This document shows positions 35,367 to 44,092 of a stretch of DNA of 52,729 nt, one piece after another. The translations under genes were made by a program, and so were the position numbers. Origin of the DNA: Nostocoides japonicum T1-X7 (GTDB taxonomy: Bacteria; Actinomycetota; Actinomycetes; Actinomycetales; Dermatophilaceae); contig NZ_HF570958.1 in the NCBI RefSeq assembly GCF_001046855.1, positions 309,582 through 362,310 of the forward strand. Direction: 5' to 3'. The first letter of the stretch is position 1; each line of letters begins with the position of its first letter. The notes beneath the pieces were generated by a model. That model saw only the letters and a program-made list of their open reading frames with translations, was not told where the DNA came from and searched no databases.

Positions 35367-35898
35367 GTGACCTCTGCCGAAGAGCAGGAGCGGCTCTTCG
35401 TGCGCCTGTATGAGGAGCATTACCCGACGGTCATGGACTTCCTCCGGCGACGTACCGACGAGACGACGGCCCGCGATGTCGCCGCGGAGACCTTCCTCGT
35501 GGCCTGGCGCAAGCTGGATCAGGCGATCGTCGGCGATCTGCCGTGGCTGTACCGGACGGGGCCTCACGCTGCGGAACAGCGAGCGCACGGAACGACGGCA
35601 ACGACGGACCGCCGGCCGCCTGGCCGCCGAGCCCCCGCTCGCGAGCCCGGACCCTGCCGGTGCCCACGCCCATCGCTCGACCGTCCTGGCGGCCGTTCAG
35701 CGGCTGCCGGAAGCCGATCGCGAGCTGCTGTACCTGGTGGCCTGGGAAGGCCTGGACGTCAAGAGCGCCGCAGCTGCCACCGGTCGCAGCGCCGGGGCCA
35801 CCGCCGTCCGGCTGCACCGGGCCCGGGCGCGCCTGCGCCACCAGCTCGGCGACCATCCCTCGCTCCCTTCCACGGTCCTTCCGGAGGCAAGTCCATGA
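35367..35898 (+). pseudogene. ECF sigma factor, frameshifted
   Basis: Two frames together make one extracytoplasmic-function sigma-70 factor. The first frame, from GTG 35367 (AGAGGG 9 bases upstream), encodes region 2 (LFVRLYEEHYPTVMDFLRRR, DVAAETFLVAWRKLDQA) and ends its homology at LPWLYRTG. The second frame continues with LTLRNSERTERRQRRTAGRL and region 4 (LPEADRELLYLVAWEGLDVK, then AAAATGRSAGATAVRLHRAR). The switch lies at a GGGG run, 35558-35561; removing one G restores a single frame of about 176 residues. The first frame then stays open into the downstream gene. It may be a true mutation, programmed slippage or a sequence error. Confidence 0.8.
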
Positions 35899-36926
35899 GT
35901 CCCGACCGCCCGGATGTCGTCGCCCTCCTCGCCGCGGTGAACCCGGTCCCGCACGACCCGGGGACGGACAGGACCCTGGACATGCGGGCCCGAGCCGACC
36001 TCGCGGCGATCCTGACCTCGCTCCGGGATGAGGAGAGCTCTCATGCGCAGGGCCCTCCCCTCTCCACCAAGCGACACTGGTGTCGGCGTGCCGTCGTGGC
36101 CGGCGCAGTCGCCGTCGTCACGGCAGGCGTCCTCGGGGCGGGAATGATGGGGCGGGCCCCGTGGGCCGGGCCGGACACGGCACGGGCGGCGACTCCAGCC
36201 GCGCTCACCTATCGCCCGGTTCCCGGTGGCGCCGACGCCCCCACGATGCTGAGGACCCTCGCGGCTCAGGTCCGGCAGCTCCCACGCGACGACGGGCACG
36301 GCCGCTACGCGAACGTCACCGTGCGCGAGTGGAGTCTCTGGACGCGGGTCGACGGGAGACAGGTCACCTCGGAGGTCGTCCCGTTGGAACGACGCTCGTG
36401 GATCGCGGACGACGGCTCCGGCCGGCTGTCCACGACGGTCCTGCGCCCCGGCGCCTCCCCCCGCACGACAACAGCGGTGTACGGCCCCGGCGGCCTCTCC
36501 ATGATGTGGCCCGCCGGGTCGCTGTCGGGCGACTCCAGGACGCTGGCCGAGCAGCTGGGCCGGGGACATCCCGCCGGGAACGGCCCGGCCGAACGCCTGG
36601 TGGCGATCGAGGACGCGTATCAGGCCATGCCCCTCGAGCCCAGCGTGCGCGCCGCCCTGCTCCGCTACCTGGCGGACACCCCCGGTCTCCTCCTGACCGG
36701 CCAGGTGTCCGATCGCGTCGGCCGTCCTGGCCTCGCCGTCAGCATCGACTCCGACTACTCCGGGCTTCCCACGCGATACACCCTCATCTTCGACACCACG
36801 ACGGGCGCGCTCATCGACAGCGAGGAGACCCTCACCTCCAGCGCCGGCAAGCTCAACGTCACCATCCCGGCCGTGATCAGCTACACGGTGTTCCTCGGAT
36901 CCCGCTACACCTCTCGCACGGAATAG
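35895..36926 (+). CDS. CU044_5270-type membrane protein, sigma-factor partner
   Basis: The 343-residue protein has one membrane segment near residue 60-80 (RRAVVAGAVAVVTAGVLGAGM) after a short cytosolic head. The large outside domain (about 90-343) is of the kind annotated CU044_5270, with WSLWTRVDGRQVTSEVVPLE and VSIDSDYSGLPTRYTLIF. Such genes regularly follow ECF sigma factors and probably serve as anti-sigma or sensor partners. The ATG overlaps the sigma factor's stop codon (ATGA), so the pair is translationally coupled. Because of the frameshift upstream, the sigma N-terminal frame also runs into this gene without a stop. Confidence 0.75.
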   Translation: MSPDRPDVVALLAAVNPVPHDPGTDRTLDMRARADLAAILTSLRDEESSHAQGPPLSTKRHWCRRAVVAGAVAVVTAGVLGAGMMGRAPWAGPDTARAATPAALTYRPVPGGADAPTMLRTLAAQVRQLPRDDGHGRYANVTVREWSLWTRVDGRQVTSEVVPLERRSWIADDGSGRLSTTVLRPGASPRTTTAVYGPGGLSMMWPAGSLSGDSRTLAEQLGRGHPAGNGPAERLVAIEDAYQAMPLEPSVRAALLRYLADTPGLLLTGQVSDRVGRPGLAVSIDSDYSGLPTRYTLIFDTTTGALIDSEETLTSSAGKLNVTIPAVISYTVFLGSRYTSRTE

Positions 36927-36964
36927 CCACCATCTCATGGTGCGTGAACTACGCCACTCGGTGG

Positions 36965-37384
36965 TTACGGGGCGAGTTCCACCTGGGACGGGGCGGCAGC
37001 CGGTGCGTTGAATCGGGGTCGGCGAGGTGGCCGTCGTGGATCAGGCGGTGTTCGGAGGGTGCCGTCGGGGGCGATATGGCTGAACATCTGCTCGATGACG
37101 GTCAGGATGTGGGGGTCCTCGACGCGGTAGAGCTGGCGGCGGCCATCGCGACGGGCGGTGACAATACCGGCTGCGCGGAGCTTGGCGAGCTGCTGGCTGG
37201 CTGCGGGAATGTTGGCACCGGTGAGCTCGGCAAGGGTGGTGACGTCGTACTCGCCGCCGGCCAGCAGCCAGACCAGGTGCAGCCGGCCGGAAACGGAGAG
37301 CATGTCGAAGGTCGCGGCAGCGGCGTCGAGCTGCGCGGCGGTGATCCCGCGAACGGCTTGGTGGGAAGGAGTCGTGGATGTCAT
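36965..37384 (-). CDS. ArsR/SmtB-family repressor with alpha-5-type metal site
   Basis: This is a 139-residue winged-helix repressor. The HTH is VTTLAELTGANIPAASQQLA, then KLRAAGIVTARRDGRRQLY. There are no cysteines, so an alpha-3 Cys thiolate site is excluded. The last helix has D90-P-H92 and H103 (H-X10-H), the spacing of the Zn/Ni/Co alpha-5 site in CzrA/NmtR; the fourth ligand position is not His. It is divergent from the ABC transporter operon with an inverted repeat between them, so it probably represses that operon in response to a metal. That function is inferred. The 261-bp gap holds an operator and a small ORF. Confidence 0.85.
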   Translation of the reverse strand: MTSTTPSHQAVRGITAAQLDAAAATFDMLSVSGRLHLVWLLAGGEYDVTTLAELTGANIPAASQQLAKLRAAGIVTARRDGRRQLYRVEDPHILTVIEQMFSHIAPDGTLRTPPDPRRPPRRPRFNAPAAAPSQVELAP

Positions 37385-37408
37385 CTCGCCTGCTACTGTC
37401 CATCACGA

Positions 37409-37444
37409 TCTAATGTTTGCGCAACCCGTTGACTATCGGTTAGA
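37409..37444. promoter_or_regulatory. Divergent promoter/operator between arsR-like gene and ABC operon
   Basis: TCTAA at 37409 pairs with TTAGA at 37440, enclosing TTGCGCAA (a perfect palindrome) and TTGACT, which could be a -35 element for the rightward operon. It is the likely site for the ArsR-type repressor. Confidence 0.5.
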
Positions 37445-37488
37445 CTGCCGGACGGCCCGCAAGCGGCCTGTTGAAGGAGGTGAGTCTG

Positions 37489-37593
37489 GTGAGCCCCGAC
37501 CCCCATAGTCCCTGTCGAAGTCAATCCTTCGGTTCGCGCTGTGATCTGCGCACGTTCGCCGAGGTTCACATCTTTCATACTGCCGTGACCTGA
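37489..37593 (+). CDS. Possible 34-residue leader peptide
   Basis: A GTG at 37489 is preceded by AAGGAGGTGA, a full-strength Shine-Dalgarno sequence at correct spacing, and opens a 34-codon frame (MSPDPHSPCRSQSFGSRCDL, then RTFAEVHIFHTAVT) ending 52 bp before the ABC permease. It holds two Cys and three His codons. It may be a regulatory leader or a metal-binding micropeptide, or a chance frame in the 5-prime leader. I recognise no family. Confidence 0.35.
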   Translation: MSPDPHSPCRSQSFGSRCDLRTFAEVHIFHTAVT

Positions 37594-37645
37594 TCCATCT
37601 GCCCCCAGGACGCGGCGGTCCGATCCGCGCTCTGGGAGGTTCGCG

Positions 37646-39388
37646 ATGAGCTTGTTGCGCCCGTTCGTCGGGTTCGATGTGACGCTGCGCTCGCGCACAC
37701 GCCTGGTCGCGGATGCGGTGGTGCTCGTGGCGGTAGCGGTCGTGTTCTGGCTGCTGCTGCAGCTGGCACACGGGGTGGACGCCCCGTTCAACCGGGTCTC
37801 GGCCCCCTCGTCGGTGTCGACCGATCCCGCGAACCTGCCTTACTACGCGCTACGGTCGCTGGCGCGGATGTTCGCCGCGCTGACCATCTCGGTGGTGTTC
37901 ACGTTCGTCTACGCGACGGCGGCAGCACGCTCGCGGCGAGCAGAGATGATCCTGCTGCCGATCCTGGACGTGTTGCAGTCCGTGCCGGTGCTGGGCTTCT
38001 TGTCAGTGACCTTGACGCTCTGGTTGACGTTGTTTCCGCGCACGGTGCTGGGCGTGGAGTGCGCGAGCGTCTTCGCGATCTTCACCAGCCAGGCGTGGAA
38101 CATGACCTTCGCGTTCTACCAGTCACTGACCACCCAGTCCCGCGATCTGGACGAGGCGGCACGACTGCTGCGGCTGACCAAGTGGCAGCGGTTCTGGAAG
38201 CTGGACGTGCCCAGTGGGATGACCCCGCTGGTGTGGAACGGGATGATGAGCTTTGGCGGCGGCTGGTTCTTCCTGATCGCCTCCGAGGTCATCTCGGTGA
38301 ACAACCACACCTATGCGCTGCCTGGCATCGGCTCTTACGTCGCCGCGGCGAGTGAGCACCGGCAAGTCGGCCGTCTGCTGCTGGCGATCGGCGTGATGAT
38401 CGTGATGGTGGTCGGCGTCAATGTGCTGTTCTGGCGGCCACTGACCGCGTGGGCCGAACGGTTCCGCACCGGGGACACGGCCTCGGCGCAGGTGCAGCGC
38501 AGCCTGGTGCTCGACCTGCTGCGTCACTCTGCCCTCCCGACGCTCGTCGGTCGGGGACTGCGCCCGGCGGGTCACGCGTTGGACCGGGCGATGCGCCCCT
38601 TCGGGCTCGCCGACAGCCCGCTGCGGGTCAACCCGTATCGGCGCCGGGCCGGCGACATCGCATTCACCACTGTCGTGCTTGCACTCATCGGGTTCGGCAC
38701 GTGGAAGATGCTGGTCTCCATCGACCACGGGACCGGGCTGGGCGAGTTCGGCCACGCCGCCCTGCTCGGACTGGCCACCTTCGCCCGAGTGCTCGTCCTG
38801 CTGGTCATCGGGTCGCTGGTGTGGGTTCCGGTCGGAGTCTGGATCGGGATGAACCCGAGGGTCACCCGCTACGCCCAACCGATCGTGCAGGTCCTGGCAT
38901 CATTCCCGGCGAACTTCCTGTTCCCATTCGTCACCCTCGCTCTGATCCACACCGGGATCAGCCTCAACATCGGCGGCATCCTGCTGATGGCGCTGGGCGC
39001 GCAGTGGTACATCCTGTTCAACGTCATCGCCGGGGCAGCCGCGATCCCCAATGACCTGCGCGAAGCTGCCGCCAGCCTGCGGCTGGGCCGGTCGCTGCGG
39101 TGGCGCACACTGATCGTCCCGGCAATCTTCGCCTCCTGGGTCACCGGCGGCATCACGGCCGCGGGCGGGGCGTGGAACGCCTCCATCGTGGCCGAAGTCG
39201 TCTCCTACGGCGGTCACGACCTGACCGCCTACGGGCTGGGCGCATACATCACCCACGCGACCACCGACGGCAACTTCGCCCAGACCCTCGTCGGCGTCAT
39301 CGTGATGAGCCTCTACGTCGTGGGCCTCAACCGGATCTTCTGGCGCCGCCTCTACCGCATTGCCGAGACGCGCTACTCACTCATCTGA
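37646..39388 (+). CDS. ABC transporter permease with two fused BPD_transp_1 domains
   Basis: The protein has 580 residues and two membrane domains of the SsuC/TauC/nitrate-type permease fold in one chain. The first, about 20-270, has its EAA-like loop at LDEAARLLRLTKWQRFWKLD. The second, about 320-575, has its EAA loop at LREAAASLRLGRSLRWRTLI. The ATG is preceded by GGGAGG. Val GTG and Leu CTG are used far more than in flanking genes, which prefer GTC and CTC. It forms an operon with the ATPase. No substrate-binding protein gene is present. Regulation by the adjacent metal-sensor-type repressor suggests a metal or a metal-linked solute; the substrate is not known. Confidence 0.85.
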   Translation: MSLLRPFVGFDVTLRSRTRLVADAVVLVAVAVVFWLLLQLAHGVDAPFNRVSAPSSVSTDPANLPYYALRSLARMFAALTISVVFTFVYATAAARSRRAEMILLPILDVLQSVPVLGFLSVTLTLWLTLFPRTVLGVECASVFAIFTSQAWNMTFAFYQSLTTQSRDLDEAARLLRLTKWQRFWKLDVPSGMTPLVWNGMMSFGGGWFFLIASEVISVNNHTYALPGIGSYVAAASEHRQVGRLLLAIGVMIVMVVGVNVLFWRPLTAWAERFRTGDTASAQVQRSLVLDLLRHSALPTLVGRGLRPAGHALDRAMRPFGLADSPLRVNPYRRRAGDIAFTTVVLALIGFGTWKMLVSIDHGTGLGEFGHAALLGLATFARVLVLLVIGSLVWVPVGVWIGMNPRVTRYAQPIVQVLASFPANFLFPFVTLALIHTGISLNIGGILLMALGAQWYILFNVIAGAAAIPNDLREAAASLRLGRSLRWRTLIVPAIFASWVTGGITAAGGAWNASIVAEVVSYGGHDLTAYGLGAYITHATTDGNFAQTLVGVIVMSLYVVGLNRIFWRRLYRIAETRYSLI

Positions 39389-39435
39389 AACGCCCTACCC
39401 AACGCTGACAGCCGACAACCGAAGGAGGTGCCGCG

Positions 39436-40833
39436 ATGGCCACCCACCCGCTGCTCGCCACGACCGGCGAACAGACCGCGATCGTGGAGGTCGACCACGT
39501 GTCGAAGTCGTTTCTCTCCGCTGATGGCACCACCTTGCCGGTCCTCGATGACATCACCCTGACGCTGCACGAAGGCGAGATCGTCGCCCTGCTCGGCAAG
39601 TCCGGCTCGGGCAAGTCCACTCTGCTGCGAACCATCGCCGGGCTGATCGCCCCCACCACCGGCGAGGTTCGCTACCGCGGCACCCGACTCAACGGCGCCA
39701 ACCCCGGAGTCGCAATGGTCTTCCAGTCCTTCGCCCTCATGCCCTGGCTCACCGTGCAGGACAACGTCGAGCTCGGGCTGCAGGCCCGCGGCATCGGCGA
39801 ACGGCAGCGCCGCACCGCGGCCCTGAACGCGATCGACGCCATCGGCCTGGACGGCTTCGAGACCGCCTACCCCCGCGAGCTATCAGGGGGGATGCGTCAG
39901 CGCGTCGGTTTCGCCCGGGCACTCGTCCTACAGCCCGATGCGCTGCTGATGGACGAGCCCTTCTCCGCCCTCGATGTGCTGACCGCAGAGAACCTGCGCA
40001 ATGAGCTCCTGAGCCTGTGGACCCACGCGGACTTCCCCACCCGGTGCCTGTGCATCGTCACCCACAACATCGACGAAGCCGTGCTGCTCGCCGACCGGGT
40101 GCTCGTCCTCGGATCCAACCCCGGTCACGTCAAGGCCGAAATACCCATCCACGTTCCCCGGCCCCGCGACCGTCGCTCCCCCACCTTCGAGGCAGCAGTC
40201 GACCAGATCTATGGCATCCTCACCGGCCGCGACGAGAACCCCGCCGCGGAAAGGGTCACTACTCCCGGACCACTCACCCACCCTTTGCCGGCCGCCAGTG
40301 TCGGCGGCCTTGCGGGCCTGGTCGAGATCGTCTATGCCCACAACGGCCAGACCGACCTGCCCGACCTGGCTGACGAGCTGTCCTTCGACGTCGATGACCT
40401 GCTCCCGCTTCTCGACGCCGCCACGATGCTCCGGCTGCTGGAAGTCGAGAGCGCCCAAGCGTTCCTCACCGATGCCGGCCGTGCCTGGTACACCGCCGAC
40501 ATCCAGACCAGCAAGCAACTCTTCGCCCACCACGTGGTCGAGCACGCCCCGCTGGTACGCACCATCGTCAAAGCTCTCGAGAACAGCGACGACGGCACCC
40601 TGCGCGACGACTTCTTCCGCGACCTGCTTCGGCGCGCCTACACCACCGAGGACATCGAGAAGCAACTCACCATCGCCATTGACTGGGGCCGCTACGGCGA
40701 ACTGTTCGATTACGACGCCGACATCGGCGAGCTCATCCTCACGGAGGTCGCCGCCGCTGTCATCCCCCACCTCGCCGCAGCGGCAGACGAACCAGACGGC
40801 CCACACGATCAGGCGGGTCCGGCCGACGGCTGA
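39436..40833 (+). CDS. ABC transporter ATPase with C-terminal AAA-associated domain
   Basis: The 465-residue energy-coupling subunit of the fused permease begins with a standard ATPase (residues about 1-265): Walker A LLGKSGSGKSTLL, Q-loop VFQSFALMPW, signature ELSGGMRQRVGFARAL, Walker B DALLMDEPFSALD and H-loop IVTHNIDEAVLLADR. The C-terminal ~180 residues (GGLAGLVEIVYAHNGQTDLP, DVDDLLPLLDAATMLRLLEV) match the AAA_assoc_C domain found on some nitrate/sulfonate-like ATPases. GAAGGAGGT precedes the ATG. Its 47-bp gap from the permease indicates one transcript. Codon choice is atypical for the window. Confidence 0.88.
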   Translation: MATHPLLATTGEQTAIVEVDHVSKSFLSADGTTLPVLDDITLTLHEGEIVALLGKSGSGKSTLLRTIAGLIAPTTGEVRYRGTRLNGANPGVAMVFQSFALMPWLTVQDNVELGLQARGIGERQRRTAALNAIDAIGLDGFETAYPRELSGGMRQRVGFARALVLQPDALLMDEPFSALDVLTAENLRNELLSLWTHADFPTRCLCIVTHNIDEAVLLADRVLVLGSNPGHVKAEIPIHVPRPRDRRSPTFEAAVDQIYGILTGRDENPAAERVTTPGPLTHPLPAASVGGLAGLVEIVYAHNGQTDLPDLADELSFDVDDLLPLLDAATMLRLLEVESAQAFLTDAGRAWYTADIQTSKQLFAHHVVEHAPLVRTIVKALENSDDGTLRDDFFRDLLRRAYTTEDIEKQLTIAIDWGRYGELFDYDADIGELILTEVAAAVIPHLAAAADEPDGPHDQAGPADG

Positions 40834-40923
40834 GCCTTGGCCTTGCGCCGGGCGATCGGGACTCGACGCTCGGGAATGGTGTGCTGGGCACGGGCCAGCC
40901 CTGCCCGTCGACCGCGCCGCCGA

Positions 40924-42534
40924 CTACGCCACCAGCTCGAGGGCGGCCCACAGCTCGGCGCGGTCGGCGAAGCGCTCGAGGTCGAGGCCGAGGAGCCGCT
41001 CGACGGCCGTGACGCGGTTGCGGAGGGTATGCCGGTGGATGCCGAGCTCGCGCGCCGCCGGGTCCCACGCGCAGTTGTGGTCCATCCAGGCCCGCAGCGT
41101 CTCGAGGAGGATGTCGCGCTGCTCCGGCGGCGCATCGAGGAGCGGCTGGAGGAGCCGGCGGGCGACGCTCGCCCCACCCGAGGTCTCGAGCAGCCCGAGG
41201 ATCCCGTCGCCGACGAGGTCGTCGAACCGGACGAAGGGTCGCCCCTCGTGCGCCCGGGTCGCGGCCCGGTGCGCCTCGTCCAGCCCGACCGACAGCGCCC
41301 CCCACGTGACAGGGGTCGAGCAACCGGCAGTCAACCCGTTGCTCTGCAACAGCTTTCGCACCGGGGCCACGTCGTCGGCGCGGGACACGGTGACGAGCCG
41401 AGCGGCATACCGGGCGAAGAACAGCCGGCCGGGCCGGCGCTCCGCGAGGAGCTCGAGCTCGGACGCGAGGGACTGGTCCTCCCCACCCGCCGACACCGCA
41501 CAGACCCGGACCGGCTCCTTCGGCAGCGGCCCCCACAGCTGCTCGGCGCTCCGGGCGGCGATCGCGACGGAGCCGGCGAGCATGAGCTCGAGGAGCCCCG
41601 CCCGCAGCAGCCCCCGGGCCTCGTCGAGGGCACGGGTCTGGTCCAGGGCGATGCTCGCGATGGCGATGACGCTCGTCACGAGATCGTGCCCGCCCTGCTC
41701 GAGCGGCTCGGTCGAGCCGACGACGAGGACGCCACGCAGCTCGGGCGGCTGGCCGAGCGTCTGGAGGGTGATGTCGCCATGCGCACCGGCCAGCCGAGCA
41801 CCTCCTCGAGCCCGCCGGTGGAGGGCGCGCCGCACGTCGGCCTTCACCTCCTCGAGCGCTCCCGGCGGCGGCGTCACCCGGGTCTCGATGGGCACCCGGT
41901 GCCCGGAGGCGTCGAAGAGGGCCACCCAGCACCCGAGCCGCTTCTCCAGCTCGCGCAGCACGGCCGTCAGTCCGTCGGGACGCAGCGCGGCGCGGGCGAC
42001 GGCACGTTGGGCCTCGAGGGACCATTCGAGCCGCTGACGCTGCTCCTCGGCCGTCGCGTCGGACACCGCCGTGACGATCGCCATGAACGGCGTCCTCGCG
42101 TCGACCTCGACGAGCGGGAGTCCGCGGTCGCGGCACGCGGCGACGACCGCCGCCGGGATCGCGTCGTGGACGACCGTCGACACGCCGAGCGCCGCGACGC
42201 CGGCGGACACGAGCCGGTCGACGTATGCCAGGGCCGAGCAGCCGGTCTCGTGCCCGTCCCGGGCCTGCCGGACCGCCTCGCTCCGGTCACCGGCTCGGCC
42301 ACCGTCGTCGGAGTCTCCATCGGGGCGGGGTGCGGTGCCGGCGCTCACTGCCTCGAACTGGGCGCCGTCGGTGAGCAGGAGCCCGCCCGGTGTGAGCCAC
42401 GGCGTGGGGTCGGGCAGGTCCGAGCTGTGCGCCCAGGTCAGCGGCTGGGTCAGCGCGTCCGCGTCGTCGGCCCCGGTCACGAGGCGCAGGTGGAGGTCCT
42501 CCTGACGCAGGAGGAACTGCAGCGTCGGCTGCAT
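40924..42534 (-). CDS. PucR-family transcriptional regulator
   Basis: The 536-residue protein starts at the ATG at 42534. The N-terminal PucR domain (about 1-130, LQFLLRQEDLHLRLVTGADD) binds an effector. A GAF-like/GGDEF-like middle follows, and the C-terminal PucR HTH spans about 470-536 (LLETLRAWMDHNCAWDPAAR, ELGIHRHTLRNRVTAVERLL). PucR proteins often control purine, GABA or polyamine catabolism. It is divergent from a class III aminotransferase, its probable target. The 104-bp shared promoter gap carries two CCGGAA(A/T)GT direct repeats near 42550, candidate binding sites. Confidence 0.92.
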   Translation of the reverse strand: MQPTLQFLLRQEDLHLRLVTGADDADALTQPLTWAHSSDLPDPTPWLTPGGLLLTDGAQFEAVSAGTAPRPDGDSDDGGRAGDRSEAVRQARDGHETGCSALAYVDRLVSAGVAALGVSTVVHDAIPAAVVAACRDRGLPLVEVDARTPFMAIVTAVSDATAEEQRQRLEWSLEAQRAVARAALRPDGLTAVLRELEKRLGCWVALFDASGHRVPIETRVTPPPGALEEVKADVRRALHRRARGGARLAGAHGDITLQTLGQPPELRGVLVVGSTEPLEQGGHDLVTSVIAIASIALDQTRALDEARGLLRAGLLELMLAGSVAIAARSAEQLWGPLPKEPVRVCAVSAGGEDQSLASELELLAERRPGRLFFARYAARLVTVSRADDVAPVRKLLQSNGLTAGCSTPVTWGALSVGLDEAHRAATRAHEGRPFVRFDDLVGDGILGLLETSGGASVARRLLQPLLDAPPEQRDILLETLRAWMDHNCAWDPAARELGIHRHTLRNRVTAVERLLGLDLERFADRAELWAALELVA

Positions 42535-42638
42535 GGCATACCACCTCTCCGGAAAGTGCCGGAATGTCGAGGCGACCCGCCTCGGGATGGACAGAACGAG
42601 CATACGGTGGACCCGTGGGTCACGGGACGATAGCGGGC

Positions 42639-43979
42639 ATGACGACGCTCATCCCGAACCCCGCGGCCGACCTCACCCACGCCCACCTCACGAACGCGGA
42701 CGTGGCGCAGCTGGACACCCGATCGGTGTTCCACTCCTGGTCCGCGCAGGGCGCGCTCAAGCCGCTGCCCATCGCGGGTGGCTCGGGCAGCGTCGTCTGG
42801 GACCACGACGGGAAGCGCTACCTCGACTTCTCCAGCCAGCTCGTCTACACCAACCTCGGCCACCAGCACCCCAAGGTCGTCGGCGCCATCACCGAGCAGG
42901 TCCAGCAGCTCGCGACGATCGCACCGGCACACGCCAACGAGACCCGCGCGGAGGCGGCGCGCCTGGTGACCGAGCGCGCACCCGAGGGCTTCCACAAGGT
43001 CTTCTTCACCAACGGCGGCGCCGACGCCAACGAGAACGCCATCCGGATGGCGCGGCTCGTGACGGGCCGGGACAAGGTCATCTCGCGGTACCGCTCCTAC
43101 CACGGCAACACCGGTGCCGCGATCGTCGCGACCGGCGACTGGCGCCGCGTCCCCAACGACTTCGCCCGGGGCCACGTCCACGTCTTCGGCCCGTACCTCT
43201 ACCGCTCGGAGTTCTGGGCGACGACCCCGGAGGAGGAGTCGGCCCGCGCGCTGCACCACCTCGAGCGCGTCATCCAGCTCGAGGGCGCCTCGACGGTCGC
43301 GGCGATCCTCCTCGAGACGATCCCCGGCACGGCCGGCATCATCGTCCCGCCGCCCGGCTACCTCGCCGGGGTGCGCGAGATCGCCGACCGCTACGGCATC
43401 ATCCTCATCCTCGACGAGGTAATGGCCGGGTTCGCCCGGACGGGCGAGTGGTTCGCGTTCGACGCGTTCGACGTGCGGCCCGACCTCATCACCTTCGCCA
43501 AGGGCGTCAACTCCGGCTACGTGCCGGTGGGCGGCGTCGTCATCTCCGACGCCATCGCCGAGGCCTTCGACGAGCGCGTCTTCCCCGGCGGCCTCACCTA
43601 CTCCGGCCACCCGCTCGCCGCGGCGAGCGTCGTCGCGAACCTCACGGCGATGGCCGAGGAGGGCGTCGTCGAGAACGCCCGGCGGATCGGGACGGAGACC
43701 TTCGGGCCCGGCCTCGCCGCGCTGGCCGAGAAGCACGACGTCATCGGCGAGGTCCGCGGCGCGGGCGTCTTCTGGGCCGTCGAGCTCGTCGCCGACCGAG
43801 CGACCCGCGAGCCGGTCGACGCGGCGACGATCGGCCGCCTCAAGGCCGCTCTCCTCGAGCGGGGCCTGCTGCCCTTCACCGCCGACAACCGTCTCCACGT
43901 CGTCCCGCCGGCCATCGTCACGACCGACGAGGCGGCCCAGGGCCTCGCCATCATCGACGAGGCGCTCGCCACCCTCTGA
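42639..43979 (+). CDS. Class III (omega-amino acid) aminotransferase
   Basis: The 446-residue PLP enzyme transfers an amino group from an omega-amine or amino acid (GABA, beta-alanine, diamines) to pyruvate or 2-oxoglutarate. It has FTNGGADANENAIRMAR, the Tyr/His stacking segment SRYRSYHGNTGAAI, ILILDEVMAGFARTGEWFAF with the PLP Asp, and the Schiff-base Lys in LITFAKGVNSGYVPVGG. The ATG at 42639 sits 104 bp from the PucR start. Together with the aldehyde dehydrogenase at 32675 it could form an aminobutyraldehyde/GABA route, now interrupted by the 34-41 kb insertion. A strong terminator follows. Confidence 0.93.
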   Translation: MTTLIPNPAADLTHAHLTNADVAQLDTRSVFHSWSAQGALKPLPIAGGSGSVVWDHDGKRYLDFSSQLVYTNLGHQHPKVVGAITEQVQQLATIAPAHANETRAEAARLVTERAPEGFHKVFFTNGGADANENAIRMARLVTGRDKVISRYRSYHGNTGAAIVATGDWRRVPNDFARGHVHVFGPYLYRSEFWATTPEEESARALHHLERVIQLEGASTVAAILLETIPGTAGIIVPPPGYLAGVREIADRYGIILILDEVMAGFARTGEWFAFDAFDVRPDLITFAKGVNSGYVPVGGVVISDAIAEAFDERVFPGGLTYSGHPLAAASVVANLTAMAEEGVVENARRIGTETFGPGLAALAEKHDVIGEVRGAGVFWAVELVADRATREPVDAATIGRLKAALLERGLLPFTADNRLHVVPPAIVTTDEAAQGLAIIDEALATL

Positions 43980-44044
43980 CGAGCACAGCGCAGCCACCAC
44001 CTGGTGTCACCGCCCGTCCAAAGGCCGTGGCATCGACCGACAGC

Positions 44045-44092
44045 GGGGCCCGCGTGCCCGCCCTCCAGGATGAGGGTGGGCACGCGGGCCCC
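44045..44092 (+). terminator. Strong hairpin terminator after the aminotransferase
   Basis: GGGGCCCGCGTGCCC pairs perfectly with GGGCACGCGGGCCCC over an 18-base loop, 66 bp after the stop codon, followed by a moderately T-rich stretch (GTTCTCGTTCCTGCGGTTT). Confidence 0.85.
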
